Assembly: GCA_946185485.1 (NCBI GenBank)
Contig: CAMHJQ010000027.1
Location: 1-41,004 of the forward strand
Direction: 5' to 3'
DNA length: 41,004 nt
Origin: an uncultured Prevotellaceae bacterium
GTDB lineage: Bacteria > Bacteroidota > Bacteroidia > Bacteroidales > Bacteroidaceae
The notes below the pieces were generated by a model. It ran no database searches, was not told the origin of the DNA, and saw only the letters and a list, made by a program, of their open reading frames with translations. The position numbers were made by a program, and so were the translations under genes. Shown piece after piece: positions 22,316-32,290 of this stretch; positions within the stretch are counted from its first letter, which is position 1, and every line of letters begins with the position of its first letter.

Positions 22316-23563
22316 ATGATGATGAACGAAAAGACGTGGCATTTTGTTCACGAGCATCTTGACGACGATGTGCGTATACTGGCCTTGCGAGGTACGAAAG
22401 ATGACGAAGTGGACCTGCCGATGGCTATACAGCAGATAGCCGGCAGGCAAATGGCACGTCGGAAGTTGCCTTCGTGGGCAGAAGTCGAGGGTATCATCTA
22501 TCCTCCTCATCTGAATATGGAACAATGTTCCTCTGAACAGACAGCACGTTATAAGGCTACTATCGTCAATGGCCAATCAGACAATGGCACATTTGTTGAC
22601 CTGACAGGTGGTTTTGGCATTGATTTCTATTGGCTATCACAAGGCTTTCAGCACCGCTACTACATTGAGCAAAACGAAGCACTTTGCGCCGTTTCATCGA
22701 AGAATTTCGCTCTGCTAGGACTGGATTGTACCGTTTGCTGCCGTGATGCAGTAGCCTACTTAGCCACAATGGTCGAACCTGTTAGCCTTATCTACCTTGA
22801 CCCTGCACGCAGAAACGAGCATGGGGGACGAACCTATAGCATAGAGGACTGCACGCCAAATGTGCTTAAACTGTTGCCCCTGCTGATGGCAAAGACCAAT
22901 CGGGTGATGCTCAAGCTGTCGCCCATGCTCGACTGGCGCAAGGCTGTTGAAGACATTCAAAAGCTAACAGACGAAAGCCAAAAGCGAATAGCCTATGTCT
23001 CTGAGGTACATATTATTAGCGTCGACAACGAGTGCAAGGAGCTGATATTGCTGCTAAGCAGGGAGCAAACGAAAAACATGCGTCTGGTTTGTGTGAACGG
23101 GGCCAGCAGTTTCGAGGTTTTCCCCACGAGGACAAACAATCCGCATCCTGAGAGAGACGACCTTTCGCTATTGGAGAAACGGACTTTCGCCATCGGAGAA
23201 ACGGCTTTTCTTTACGAACCTAATGCCAGTATCATGAAAGCCGGATGCTTTGAAGAGGTTGAGATACGATATCCTGTCAGACAGATAGCCCCCAACTCCC
23301 ACTTATTCGTATCTGCCGATGAAATCGCGGATTTTCCTGGCCGTAAGTTTGAGATTACTGCCATTTCATCGATGAATAAGCACGAGTTGAAAGCCGCCTT
23401 ACCCGCCAGCAAACAAGCCAATATCACGGTGCGCAACTTCCCCATGACTGCCCAGCAACTGCGCCAGAAACTGAAAATGAAGGAGGGAGGAGCCGTCTAT
23501 CTCTTTGCCACCACCCTGGCAGACAACAGCCACAGGCTGTTTATTTGCCGTAAAATTGGTTAA
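22316..23563 (+). CDS. Class I SAM methyltransferase with THUMP-like domain
   Basis: A 415-residue protein. VDLTGGFGIDFYWLS is motif I of a Rossmann SAM-dependent methyltransferase, and YLDPARRN is a motif IV-type active-site loop. The C-terminal part (about 310-415; HLFVSADEIADFPGRKF, then VRNFPMTAQQLRQKLKM) matches the THUMP-like domain seen in Bacteroidota RNA methyltransferases. The substrate is probably RNA but is not known. Three successive ATG codons begin the frame; the first (22316) is used. It follows the DUF2264 gene by 31 bp and could be read through from it, although the functions are unrelated. Confidence 0.85.
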   Translation: MMMNEKTWHFVHEHLDDDVRILALRGTKDDEVDLPMAIQQIAGRQMARRKLPSWAEVEGIIYPPHLNMEQCSSEQTARYKATIVNGQSDNGTFVDLTGGFGIDFYWLSQGFQHRYYIEQNEALCAVSSKNFALLGLDCTVCCRDAVAYLATMVEPVSLIYLDPARRNEHGGRTYSIEDCTPNVLKLLPLLMAKTNRVMLKLSPMLDWRKAVEDIQKLTDESQKRIAYVSEVHIISVDNECKELILLLSREQTKNMRLVCVNGASSFEVFPTRTNNPHPERDDLSLLEKRTFAIGETAFLYEPNASIMKAGCFEEVEIRYPVRQIAPNSHLFVSADEIADFPGRKFEITAISSMNKHELKAALPASKQANITVRNFPMTAQQLRQKLKMKEGGAVYLFATTLADNSHRLFICRKIG

Positions 23564-23567
23564 ATCT

Positions 23568-23599
23568 TTTGGGCGTTCGGTCGTTTTTCGTTATCTTTG
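23568..23599 (+). promoter_or_regulatory. Promoter of the GNAT-like/topoisomerase operon
   Basis: TTTG (23568-23571), 20 bp, TATCTTTG (23592-23599). Leader of about 19 nt to ATG 23625. Confidence 0.72.
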
Positions 23600-23624
23600 C
23601 AAATTGAATAACGACGAAAACACC

Positions 23625-24779
23625 ATGTCTACAGTAGAAATTCGCAAAGTGACCACAAAAAAGGAGCTCGATGCCTTTATCCAGTTACATTACGATTTGT
23701 ATAAGGGCAACGCGTATGATGCTCCCAACCTGTATAACGACGAACTGCACACCCTGCGCAAAGACCGCAATGCGGCTTTTGAGTTCTGCGAGGCTGAATA
23801 TTTCTTGGCTCTCCGCGATGGCAAGGTAGTAGGGCGCATCGCCGCCATCATTAACCACCGGGCCAACGACCAGTGGGAAAACGAGTGCGTGCGCTTCGGC
23901 TGGGTCGATTTCATCGACGACCTGGAGGTGTCGAAAGCCCTCTTCGATGCCGTCGAGCAGTGGGGCCGCTCGAAGGGGATGACGCAGATGGTGGGGCCAT
24001 TGGGCTTTACCGATATGGACCCGGAGGGTATGCTCATCGAGGGCTTCGACCAGCTGGGAACCATGGCCACCATCTATAACTACCCCTACTATCCCAAGCA
24101 TATCGAGCAGTTGGGCGGCTTCGTCAAGGACAACGACTATGTAGAATACAAGCTCATCGTGCCCGAAAAGGGTATACCCGACAAGTTCCGCAAGGTGGCA
24201 GAACTGGTCATGAAGCGCTACAACCTGCACACCATGCACCCCAAGCGCAGCCAGGTGTTCGGCAAGGAGCAGTATGGCCGCAAGGTGCTCGACGTGGTCA
24301 ACAAGTCGTTCGGCCACCTGTACGGCTATTCGCAGATGACCGAGCGCCAGATAGACGAGTATCTGAAGATGTACTTCCCGATGCTCGACATGGACATGCT
24401 GTGCCTGATAGAAGACTGGAACACTCCCAACCACGACGTCATCGGCGTGGGCATCTCGATTACCAATATGACGCGCGCCTTGCAGAAGTGCAAGAACGGA
24501 CGCCTCTTCCCCTTCGGCTGGTGGCACTGCCTGCGGGCCCTGAAGTTCCACAAGGCCGAATGCCTCGACCTGATGCTCATCGGCATCCTGCCAGAATATC
24601 AGCAGAAAGGCGCCAACGCCCTGCTGTTCTACGATCTGATTCCCATCTACCAGAAGTATGGCTTCAAGTGGGGCGAGACGAACGTCGAGATGGAGACCAA
24701 CGAGAAGGTACAGTCGCAATGGCAGTACCTGGAGCACATACAACATAAGAGAAGAAGATGTTATAAAAAAGACCTATGA
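23625..24779 (+). CDS. GNAT-fold N-acetyltransferase-like protein
   Basis: A 384-residue protein of a Bacteroidota family with a GNAT-like fold. The N-terminal half has [20 protein letters not shown], typical of the central GNAT strands, and [20 protein letters not shown]. The C-terminal half has [20 protein letters not shown], the acyl-CoA-binding loop region, followed by [15 protein letters not shown]. The substrate is unknown. The frame is open upstream, but ATG 23625 fits the promoter. It overlaps the topoisomerase gene as ATGA, so the two are coupled; why is not clear. Confidence 0.75.
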   Translation: MSTVEIRKVTTKKELDAFIQLHYDLYKGNAYDAPNLYNDELHTLRKDRNAAFEFCEAEYFLALRDGKVVGRIAAIINHRANDQWENECVRFGWVDFIDDLEVSKALFDAVEQWGRSKGMTQMVGPLGFTDMDPEGMLIEGFDQLGTMATIYNYPYYPKHIEQLGGFVKDNDYVEYKLIVPEKGIPDKFRKVAELVMKRYNLHTMHPKRSQVFGKEQYGRKVLDVVNKSFGHLYGYSQMTERQIDEYLKMYFPMLDMDMLCLIEDWNTPNHDVIGVGISITNMTRALQKCKNGRLFPFGWWHCLRALKFHKAECLDLMLIGILPEYQQKGANALLFYDLIPIYQKYGFKWGETNVEMETNEKVQSQWQYLEHIQHKRRRCYKKDL

Positions 24780-26716
24780 GCGACGAATATACAATCAACG
24801 AGAACAGCCAGCAGCAGCTGGCAGACTATGACGACGACAACATCAAGACCCTGACGGGTACAGAACATATCCGCCTGCGTCCAGGTATGTACATTGGACG
24901 CTTAGGCGACGGATCATTCCCCGAGGACGGCATCTACGTTCTGTTGAAGGAAGTGATAGACAACTCCATCGACGAGTTCAAGATGAAGGCTGGCGACCGC
25001 ATCGAGGTCAATATCGAGGACAACCTGCGTGTCTCTGTCCGCGACTACGGACGCGGCATTCCACAGGGCAAGATGATCGAGGCCGTCAGCGTGCTAAACA
25101 CCGGCGGCAAGTACGACTCGAAGGCCTTCAAGAAATCCATCGGACTGAATGGTGTTGGTGTCAAGGCCGTCAATGCGCTGTCTACGCACTTCGAAGTACA
25201 TTCGTTCCGTGACGGCAAGGTGCGCAAGGCGACCTTCGAACAGGGCAAGCTCATCAGCGACGTGACGGAGCCTACGCAGGACGAGAACGGCACCTATATC
25301 TTCTTCGAGCCCGACAATGATACGAAGCTCTTCAAGGACTACAAGTTTCACGATGAAATCGTGGAGAACATGCTCCGCAACTACACCTACCTGAACACCG
25401 GTCTGGCCATCATGTACAACGGCCGGCGCATCCTGTCGCGCCACGGATTGGAGGACTTGCTGAAGGACCGCATGACCAACGATCCCCTCTACCCCATCAT
25501 CCACCTGAAGGGCGAGGACATTGAGGTGGCCTTCACGCATGCCAACCAGTACGGCGAGGAATACTACTCGTTTGTCAATGGTCAGCACACGACGCAGGGT
25601 GGCACCCACCAGAGCGCCTTCAAGGAACATATCGCCAAGACCATCAAGGAATTCTTTGGCAAGTACGAGTATGGCGACATCCGTACGGGTATCGTGGCAG
25701 CCATCGCCATCAACGTGGAGGAACCCGTCTTTGAGAGTCAGACGAAGATTAAGTTAGGCTCTACGCAGATGGCGCCCGACGGCGATACCATTAATAAATA
25801 TGTGGGTGACTTCATCAAGCAGCAGGTCGACAACTACCTGCACATCCACCAGGACGTCGCCGAAGTCATTGAGAACAAGGTGAAAGAGAGCGAGCGTGAG
25901 CGCAAGGCGATGGCTGGCGTCACCAAGCTGGCCCGCGAACGGGCGAAGAAAGCCAACCTTCACAACCGCAAGTTGCGCGACTGTCGTATCCACTTCAGCG
26001 ATGTCAAAAACGAGCGCAAGGAAGAGTCGTGTATTTTTATTACCGAGGGTGACTCAGCCAGCGGCAGCATCACCAAGAGCCGTGATGTCAACACACAGGC
26101 CGTCTTCTCGCTACGAGGAAAACCGCTCAACAGCTTTGGCTTGACAAAAAAGGTGGTCTACGAGAATGAGGAGTTCAATCTGCTCCAGGCAGCCCTCGAC
26201 ATTGAGGAAGGCTTGGACACGCTACGTTATAATAAGGTGATTGTGGCTACCGATGCTGATGTGGACGGCATGCACATCCGACTGCTCATCATCACCTTCT
26301 TCCTGCAGTTCTTCCCAGAACTCATCAAGAAGGGACATGTCTACGTCCTGCAGACACCGTTGTTCCGCGTTCGCAACAGACGTAGCAAGATTAAGGACAA
26401 AGCCATGCGCGAGGATGGCAAGAAGGGTGACTTCGTCACGCGCTACTGCTACAGCGAGGAGGAACGTGTCAAAGCCATCCAAGATTTGGGACCCGATCCC
26501 GAAATCACCCGTTTCAAAGGTCTTGGTGAAATATCGCCTGAAGAATTCGCCGGCTTCATCGGCCCCGACATCCGTCTGGAACAGGTGACGCTGCACAAGA
26601 ACGACCAGGTGCAGAAACTGTTGGAGTACTACATGGGCAAGAACACGATGGAGCGCCAGAACTTTATCATCGACAACCTGGTCATTGAGGAAGACAAACC
26701 TGAAGACTATGAATAA
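24776..26716 (+). CDS. parE: DNA topoisomerase IV subunit B (gyrase B-like)
   Basis: A 646-residue type IIA topoisomerase ATPase subunit. The GHKL ATPase domain shows [29 protein letters not shown] and [14 protein letters not shown]. The transducer follows, then the TOPRIM domain with [10 protein letters not shown] and [12 protein letters not shown] carrying the metal-binding acids, and a C-terminal [13 protein letters not shown] block. The subunit powers strand passage in decatenating or relaxing DNA together with subunit A. Length and sequence favour the ParE class over GyrB, but eye inspection does not fully separate them. Its last codon and stop are part of a 15-bp tandem duplication. Confidence 0.9.
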   Translation: MSDEYTINENSQQQLADYDDDNIKTLTGTEHIRLRPGMYIGRLGDGSFPEDGIYVLLKEVIDNSIDEFKMKAGDRIEVNIEDNLRVSVRDYGRGIPQGKMIEAVSVLNTGGKYDSKAFKKSIGLNGVGVKAVNALSTHFEVHSFRDGKVRKATFEQGKLISDVTEPTQDENGTYIFFEPDNDTKLFKDYKFHDEIVENMLRNYTYLNTGLAIMYNGRRILSRHGLEDLLKDRMTNDPLYPIIHLKGEDIEVAFTHANQYGEEYYSFVNGQHTTQGGTHQSAFKEHIAKTIKEFFGKYEYGDIRTGIVAAIAINVEEPVFESQTKIKLGSTQMAPDGDTINKYVGDFIKQQVDNYLHIHQDVAEVIENKVKESERERKAMAGVTKLARERAKKANLHNRKLRDCRIHFSDVKNERKEESCIFITEGDSASGSITKSRDVNTQAVFSLRGKPLNSFGLTKKVVYENEEFNLLQAALDIEEGLDTLRYNKVIVATDADVDGMHIRLLIITFFLQFFPELIKKGHVYVLQTPLFRVRNRRSKIKDKAMREDGKKGDFVTRYCYSEEERVKAIQDLGPDPEITRFKGLGEISPEEFAGFIGPDIRLEQVTLHKNDQVQKLLEYYMGKNTMERQNFIIDNLVIEEDKPEDYE

Positions 26717-26740
26717 GCGGGCTTCGAATGAGCGGGCTTC
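26711..26740. repeat. 15-bp tandem duplication covering the parE stop codon
   Basis: GAATAAGCGGGCTTC (26711-26725) and GAATGAGCGGGCTTC (26726-26740) abut. Each copy contains a Glu codon followed by an in-frame stop (TAA, TGA), so the second copy repeats the gene end. It runs into a small hairpin GGGC-TTC-GCCC (26734-26744). Confidence 0.85.
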
Positions 26741-26807
26741 GCCCTAAATATAAAATAAAGAATTAAGAAAAAAGAAATCATTAATATTTAAGGAAGAGAA
26801 TAAGGTC

Positions 26808-28403
26808 ATGAGATACGGATTTGACAAACAGATACTGCGAGTTTTCTTACTGTTTATTTTATATTTTTTATTTAGCCCGGTGAGGGCGCAGTTCCGCATC
26901 AACACGAGCAACGATGGTCCACTGCGAAAACTACAGATAGCAGAGATGGCCATCAACAATTTGTATGTTGACAGCGTTGACGAGTCAAAACTCGTGGAAG
27001 ATGCAATCCGTGGCATGCTGGAAAAGCTGGACCCCCACTCCAGCTACCTCACACCCAAGGAGGTGAAGGAGGCCAATGAGCCACTACGGGGCAACTTCGA
27101 AGGCATTGGCGTACAGTTTAACATGGTCGAGGACACGCTATTGGTCATCCAACCAGTGAGCGGCGGTCCGTCGGAGAGGATGGGCATCATAGCGGGTGAC
27201 CGCATTGTCAGCGTCAACGATACGGCCATTGCCGGTGTCAAGATGCAGAAAGAAGAGATCATGCGCAGACTGCGCGGTCCCAAGGGTACGGAGGTGGAAC
27301 TGGGCGTAGTACGTCGCGGCATTGCCGACACCCTGCATTTCACCATCGTTCGTGACAAGATTCCCGTCCGTTCCATCGACGCCACCTACATGCTACGCCC
27401 CAAGGTGGGCTATATCCGCATCGGCAACTTTGGAGCCACCACGCATCAGGAATTCTGCGAGAGCTTGTCGGAGCTCAAGCAACAAGGGATGCAAACGCTG
27501 GTTCTTGACTTGCAAGGCAATGGTGGCGGCTACCTACAGGCTGCCGTCAAGATAGCCGGTGAATTCCTGCAGAAAAACGACCTCATCGTCTATACCGACG
27601 GTCGCAAGGCCCGCAAGGCGGAATATGTCGCCAAGGGCGGCGGCCTCTTCACCAAAGGCAAGGTCTATGTGCTGGTAGACAGCTATACGGCCTCTGCTGC
27701 CGAGATTGTCTCCGGTGCCATTCAGGACCACGACCGCGGCATCATCATCGGGCGTCGTACCTATGGCAAAGGACTGGTACAGCGTCCTCTGGACCTGCCT
27801 GACGGATCGATGATTCGTCTCACCATTGCCCACTACTATACGCCGTCGGGCCGATGCATCCAGAAGCCCTACGAAAAGGGCAAACAGAAAGACTATGCCG
27901 AAGACATGCTGAAGCGCCTGAAGAGTGGCGAGCTGACCAATGCCGATAGCGTCCACTTTGCCGATTCGCTGAAATACTATACCCTCAAGCAGCACCGGCT
28001 GGTCTATGGTGGCGGTGGTATCATGCCCGACGAGTTTGTTCCCTTGGACACCATGCGTTATACCAAATTCCATCGGGAGCTGTCTGCCAAGAGTATCATC
28101 ATCAACGCCAACCTGCGCTATGTAGACAACCAGCGCAAGGAGCTGCAACAGCGTTATCCGACCTTCGAAGACTACAAGAAGAACTTCCAGATTCCCCAGG
28201 AGCTGACCGACGGCATCATGGCCGAGGCTGAGAAGCAGAACATCCGTCCCAAGGACGACGACGAACTCCAGCGCACCCTACCCTATCTGCGCCTGCAGCT
28301 GAAAGCCCTCATTGCCCGCGACTTGTGGAGCATGAACGAGTACTATAGCATTATTGGCGAAACCAACGATGCACTCCAACGGGCACTGGAACTGTTAGAT
28401 TAA
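26808..28403 (+). CDS. S41-family C-terminal processing peptidase
   Basis: A 531-residue exported protease. The signal peptide (VFLLFILYFLFSPVRAQF) is followed by an N-terminal helical part, a PDZ domain (about 75-165; FEGIGVQFNMVEDTLLVIQP, GIIAGDRIVSVN) and the S41 domain with LDLQGNGGGYLQAAVKIA, the serine in YTASAAEIVSGA and the lysine in RRTYGKGLVQ, the Ser/Lys dyad of CtpA enzymes. It would trim periplasmic proteins from their C-termini. The 91-bp gap from parE has no clear promoter, so read-through is possible. It converges on the PfkB gene with a 4-bp gap. Confidence 0.92.
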   Translation: MRYGFDKQILRVFLLFILYFLFSPVRAQFRINTSNDGPLRKLQIAEMAINNLYVDSVDESKLVEDAIRGMLEKLDPHSSYLTPKEVKEANEPLRGNFEGIGVQFNMVEDTLLVIQPVSGGPSERMGIIAGDRIVSVNDTAIAGVKMQKEEIMRRLRGPKGTEVELGVVRRGIADTLHFTIVRDKIPVRSIDATYMLRPKVGYIRIGNFGATTHQEFCESLSELKQQGMQTLVLDLQGNGGGYLQAAVKIAGEFLQKNDLIVYTDGRKARKAEYVAKGGGLFTKGKVYVLVDSYTASAAEIVSGAIQDHDRGIIIGRRTYGKGLVQRPLDLPDGSMIRLTIAHYYTPSGRCIQKPYEKGKQKDYAEDMLKRLKSGELTNADSVHFADSLKYYTLKQHRLVYGGGGIMPDEFVPLDTMRYTKFHRELSAKSIIINANLRYVDNQRKELQQRYPTFEDYKKNFQIPQELTDGIMAEAEKQNIRPKDDDELQRTLPYLRLQLKALIARDLWSMNEYYSIIGETNDALQRALELLD

Positions 28404-28407
28404 TTCT

Positions 28408-29340
28408 TCATTTTCTCATTTTCTGTGCTCCGAACTCCGGCGACACATAGTTGTAGAGACTCTTACACGCCTCTGCCGAGAATTGCATGGCACAATGAAT
28501 AAGGCTATCCCATTGTTGGGCTGACAAGCCTTGTTCTAACTGTTGTCGGGTGATGCCGTTCAGCAGCAGTCCATACAGGAAGCCCGCATTGAAATTATCG
28601 CCTGCGCCTATGGTGCTGACCGTTTCTATCGGTTCAATGGCATACTGCTTGCTGAACCCACCATCGGCACGCACTTCTACAGGATTGGCGGCCTGCGTGA
28701 GAATAAAATTCCTGGTGTAAAACATGATGTGCGAACGATAGACCTCGTCGGGGGCGCTCTTCTTGAAGAGTATCTCGAAATCTTCTGACGAGCCACGCAC
28801 GATATCGGCCAGTTCGAAGTTCTCCAGCAGATTGGGTGTCAGCTTCATGACCTCGTTCTGGTGAGAAGCACGGAAGTTGACATCGTAATAGAGGATTGCT
28901 CCGCGCTCATGGGCATACTCCAAAAAACCTTTCACCTGCTGGCGGATGACGGGATTCAAGGCATAGTAGGAACCGAACAGGACAATGTCGTCGGCCTGCA
29001 CGTCAGGATAGGTGAAGTCCAGGCGGTCGCGGGGATGGTCTTTGTAGAACACATACTCCGCATCGTTCTTTTCATTGAGGAATGCCAACGACAGCGGAGA
29101 CTTGGAGTCGGGATAGACATTCACACATTCCGCATGACAGCCGTTGTCTTTCAGAAACTGGATAATCAAACGGCCCACATGGTCGTTACCCGTTTCACTG
29201 ATGAAATGGGTCTCCACGCCACAACGGCCTAAGGAGATGATGGCGTTAAAGGTTGAACCGCCAGGAACGGCCTGCACCGGCTGGTTATCCCTGAAGATGA
29301 TGTCTAACACGGTTTCACCTATTCCTATCACTTTTCGCAT
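28408..29340 (-). CDS. PfkB-family carbohydrate kinase
   Basis: A 310-residue sugar kinase. GGSTFNAIISLGRCG is the substrate-binding N-terminal signature and STIGAGDNFNAGFLYG the C-terminal signature, with the catalytic aspartate in GAGD. The sequence most resembles fructokinase or ribokinase-type members; the substrate cannot be fixed. It is the last gene of the minus-strand run that begins at the PASTA gene, 23 bp after the NigD-like gene, and could be transcribed with it. Confidence 0.87.
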   Translation of the reverse strand: MRKVIGIGETVLDIIFRDNQPVQAVPGGSTFNAIISLGRCGVETHFISETGNDHVGRLIIQFLKDNGCHAECVNVYPDSKSPLSLAFLNEKNDAEYVFYKDHPRDRLDFTYPDVQADDIVLFGSYYALNPVIRQQVKGFLEYAHERGAILYYDVNFRASHQNEVMKLTPNLLENFELADIVRGSSEDFEILFKKSAPDEVYRSHIMFYTRNFILTQAANPVEVRADGGFSKQYAIEPIETVSTIGAGDNFNAGFLYGLLLNGITRQQLEQGLSAQQWDSLIHCAMQFSAEACKSLYNYVSPEFGAQKMRK

Positions 29341-29363
29341 AGTTAATATCTCTTTTAGTTTTT

Positions 29364-30023
29364 CTATTTGGTTTGAAACATTTTCTCTATGACACCGTCG
29401 TATGTGGCAAGTGTCAGCCGGATGGTGTCAGGACGCTGTTCGGGAAGCAGAATGCTGACGTAGTAACGGTTGGTATAATATTCTGGGACACCGTTCTGGC
29501 TGTGGAGGAAACGATAGCAGGCAGTACACTTCCCGTCAGGATAGACATAGACGGTATCTTGCGCCAGACCGATATTATGTGGCGGTTCCTCGTCATCCAC
29601 ACGGCCGGTTTTGATGAGTAAGCCAAGGTTGAGGTACTTGCCGTTCTTGGCCATCCACGCACTCTCAAAGCCTACAGGATCCTGCGGTTGCTTCTTGATA
29701 CGCCAATGTTCATAGGGCTTCAGCGTAGCAACGATACCTGCCCCCATCACCTCGGCCGTTGTCTCCGACACCTTATTATAATATATAAGGGCACGATAGG
29801 TCGTGTCAGCCGTCTCCATCCACTTCGTGTTGAAGGTCTTGACCAGCTGATAGGTGTCGCCGTCATCCGTGGTGAATGCCGTGGCCTGCTTCTTGAGGTC
29901 TACCGTCAATTCCGCCAGATCGGTTTGCGTGAGCGAGTAGCTGCCTTCTCCCTTCTCGTAGCTGTCAGACTCACAAGAAATAAAAAGGAATGCTAATATC
30001 AACAGGGGCAATAGCTTTCTCAT
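29364..30023 (-). CDS. NigD-like lipoprotein
   Basis: A 219-residue lipoprotein: KLLPLLILAFLFISC gives a lipobox with Cys17. The following region matches the NigD-like family of Bacteroidota, with an N-terminal OB-like and a C-terminal beta-sandwich part (RYYVSILLPEQRPDTIRLTL). NigD was named from a bacteriocin-related operon, but most family members have no known role. The start overlaps the acyltransferase stop by 4 bp (ATGA). Confidence 0.75.
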   Translation of the reverse strand: MRKLLPLLILAFLFISCESDSYEKGEGSYSLTQTDLAELTVDLKKQATAFTTDDGDTYQLVKTFNTKWMETADTTYRALIYYNKVSETTAEVMGAGIVATLKPYEHWRIKKQPQDPVGFESAWMAKNGKYLNLGLLIKTGRVDDEEPPHNIGLAQDTVYVYPDGKCTACYRFLHSQNGVPEYYTNRYYVSILLPEQRPDTIRLTLATYDGVIEKMFQTK

Positions 30024-31168
30024 TGGGTAGCAAGGTAGTTACGTACTGGGTTAGCGTACATGGTCAGCATCCGTTCGCGAAGGAACGCCTCGTCTTTATT
30101 CGGAATCTTGATCTTGTCCAACTGTCCCTGCAGGTACTTTTCGAAACGTGCCGCATCCTGCTGGGTGTAATGCGCCGTATAGGTCTGCTGACCTTCCAGC
30201 ATGTCAAGGGCGATATAGTTACAGGGGTACAGGCGGTAGCCGTGATGTATCTCCGTGTCTATCCGCTTGCTGAGCAGGGCAAAGTACTCATTTCGGGGCA
30301 AGCCCTCCAACTCGTCGAGCCACTGGTTGATGGGTGTGCCGCAACGGTAATGCACACGACCCTTGTAGCCAAAGATGCCTGTCTTCATATTGTCCAGGTC
30401 ATCCTGGCGCGACTTCTTGAAGGCGGGGTTATCACGTTTCTGCTGGAACTCCTGTGCCTTCAGATAGTCACAGGGGTCAAACTCGTAGCTGATGGTCAGC
30501 GGAACGATGTTGAGTTCTTTCACCGGCCCACCCATGGCCAGCATCTTCAGTACGGCATCCTGCGTATGGTCGCTGGAGTCCTTGGCACGGCCTTCGCGCT
30601 GGGCAATCCATATATTCTCGTGCTTCTCGTTCACCGCATAGTGGATATAACGGCTCATCAGCTGACTGCTGCGCATCATCTCGTGGGCTGTCAGGCCGCG
30701 GCGCACGGTGAACGCCTTGTTCATGCGCACCAGACGCTTGATCCACGGATAGATGAGCAGGTTGTCGCCAATGCCTATCTCCACCGTCGTGGGATAGCCA
30801 GCTTCGACCAGCAACACATCCAGAAAGGCAGAGTCGAGTACGATGTCGCGGTGGTTGCTCAGGAACGTATAGCGCAGCGACTTGTCGTCAGGTATCAGTT
30901 CGTCTTCAAACGTCGCACCGTCCGAATGCTTACGTATAATCCATTTCACGACGGGTTTCATGAAGCGCATCTGGAAGTCAAGGGGTGTCTTGACGCCAGT
31001 GAATGCCAGTTTCAGCAATCCATTGCGCAAGCCTTTGGGCAGCCAGGGCACAAAACCCTTCATGATGGCGCTGAACTGGCGGTCGTTCAACAGGTCGTTG
31101 AACGCCTGTTGCATCTCTCCCGCCTCATAGGGCCGTATCTCGTCGAATTCCTTGATATCGTATTCCAT
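30020..31168 (-). CDS. PlsC-like 1-acylglycerol-3-phosphate acyltransferase
   Basis: A 382-residue acyltransferase. The catalytic block reads FLSNHRDIVLDSAFL, a form of the NHxxxxD motif with one extra residue before the aspartate, as I recall for a Bacteroidota subgroup. The phosphate-binding block is IAQREGRAKDS. A third block (ELNIVPLTISYEFDP) matches the PIxI motif. It probably acylates a lysophospholipid or related lipid at the inner membrane. It follows ddl after a 65-bp gap largely made of heptad repeats, within the PASTA-rluD-ddl cluster. Confidence 0.82.
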   Translation of the reverse strand: MEYDIKEFDEIRPYEAGEMQQAFNDLLNDRQFSAIMKGFVPWLPKGLRNGLLKLAFTGVKTPLDFQMRFMKPVVKWIIRKHSDGATFEDELIPDDKSLRYTFLSNHRDIVLDSAFLDVLLVEAGYPTTVEIGIGDNLLIYPWIKRLVRMNKAFTVRRGLTAHEMMRSSQLMSRYIHYAVNEKHENIWIAQREGRAKDSSDHTQDAVLKMLAMGGPVKELNIVPLTISYEFDPCDYLKAQEFQQKRDNPAFKKSRQDDLDNMKTGIFGYKGRVHYRCGTPINQWLDELEGLPRNEYFALLSKRIDTEIHHGYRLYPCNYIALDMLEGQQTYTAHYTQQDAARFEKYLQGQLDKIKIPNKDEAFLRERMLTMYANPVRNYLATQ

Positions 31169-31183
31169 AGCGGCAGCAATCTC

Positions 31184-31232
31184 TCAACTTTCAACTCTCA
31201 ACTGTCAACTCTCAACTGTCAACTCTCAACTA
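31184..31232. repeat. Seven TCAACTN heptads between ddl and the acyltransferase gene
   Basis: Units TCAACTT, TCAACTC, TCAACTG, TCAACTC, TCAACTG, TCAACTC, TCAACTA occupy 31184-31232 without gaps; the sixth base onward alternates C and G. The next bases, CTCA, contain the complement of the ddl stop codon (31234-31236). The array fills most of the 65-bp gene gap. Confidence 0.95.
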
Positions 31233-31233
31233 C

Positions 31234-32223
31234 TCAAAACTGATTCTCCACAATATCCGTCAGCACATCCTTCATGTCCAGACCGGCGGCGCGAACCTGC
31301 TGTGGAATGAAGCTGGTGGCCGTCATGCCCGGCGTGGTGTTCACTTCCAGCATATTGATCTTGCCCTCCTTGGAGATGATATAGTCGACACGGATGATGC
31401 CGTTACAATGCAGGATGTCGTAGATGTGGCTGGTAATCTCACGGACACGGCGTGCCACATCCTCAGAGATGCGGGCGGGCGTAATCTCCTGCACCTGACC
31501 ATTGTACTTGGCATCGTAATCAAAGAACTCATTGGATGTCACCACCTCGGTGATGGGCAGGGGCACCGACTTCTCACGGGTTTTATAGATACCCATCGTG
31601 ACCTCCGTACCCTCCAGGTACTGCTCGACCATGATCTCCGGGCTTTCCAGCATGGCCTTGCGGATGGCAGCAGCCAGCATGTCCTTCTCCTTCACCTTCG
31701 ACACGCCAAAGGACGAGCCGTCGGTAGCGGGCTTGACGAAGCAAGGCATACCGATGCGCTGCTCTATCTCGTCATCGCTGACCAGCTGTTCATAGCCGCG
31801 GCGAATGAGCAGCGAGTCGGCCACCGACACCCCATAGCCACGCAGGTACTGGTTCAGTACGAACTTGTCGAACGTCATGGCCTCCACCAGCACGCCGCTG
31901 GTTGAATAGGGCAGTCCGATGAGGTCGAAGTAGCCTTGCAGGATGCCGTTTTCACCCGGGGTGCCGTGAATGGTGATGTAGGCATAGTCGAAGAGCATGG
32001 CCTTGCCGTCTTCCACAAACGAGAAGTCGTTACGGTCGATGCGTGCCGTCAGGCCACCAGGCAGCTCGACGTGCCAGTCCTGCCCTTTGATGTCGACGAT
32101 ATATACGTTATAGCGTTCTTTGTCGAAGAACGAATAGAGACCTTGGGCTGAGCGCAGCGAGACGTCGTGCTCAGAAGAGTCGCCACCGCAGACGATGGCA
32201 ATGTTGCGTTTCAAATTTTTCAT
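31234..32223 (-). CDS. ddl: D-alanine--D-alanine ligase
   Basis: A 329-residue ATP-grasp ligase. AIVCGGDSSEHDVSLRS is the N-terminal signature, FVKPATDGSSFGVSKV the ATP-binding loop, and MLEVNTTPGMTATSFIPQQ the C-terminal signature with the metal-binding residues. It joins two D-alanines for peptidoglycan. ATG 32223 (MKNLKRN) is used; a longer frame to 32316 would be read from octad-repeat DNA and the rluD end. It follows rluD, consistent with a cell-envelope operon PASTA protein-rluD-ddl-acyltransferase. Confidence 0.95.
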   Translation of the reverse strand: MKNLKRNIAIVCGGDSSEHDVSLRSAQGLYSFFDKERYNVYIVDIKGQDWHVELPGGLTARIDRNDFSFVEDGKAMLFDYAYITIHGTPGENGILQGYFDLIGLPYSTSGVLVEAMTFDKFVLNQYLRGYGVSVADSLLIRRGYEQLVSDDEIEQRIGMPCFVKPATDGSSFGVSKVKEKDMLAAAIRKAMLESPEIMVEQYLEGTEVTMGIYKTREKSVPLPITEVVTSNEFFDYDAKYNGQVQEITPARISEDVARRVREITSHIYDILHCNGIIRVDYIISKEGKINMLEVNTTPGMTATSFIPQQVRAAGLDMKDVLTDIVENQF

Positions 32224-32242
32224 TGTATTTTTGTTTTTAATT

Positions 32243-32290
32243 TTTCGATGTTTCGTTATTACGATGTTTCGAGGCTTCGACATTACGAGC
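32243..32290. repeat. Six octads TTWCGANR spanning the rluD gene end
   Basis: TTTCGATG, TTTCGTTA, TTACGATG, TTTCGAGG, CTTCGACA, TTACGAGC occupy 32243-32290 without gaps. The last unit contains the complement of the rluD stop codon (32283-32285) and the final serine codon, so the array runs from the ddl leader into the rluD coding end. Confidence 0.85.

Noticed and set aside
23685..24746. Open frame of 353 codons on the minus strand
   Set aside because: Antisense to the GNAT-like gene, no domain signal.
29990..31243. Open frame of 417 codons on the plus strand
   Set aside because: Antisense to the acyltransferase and NigD-like genes; it ends by reading through the heptad array.
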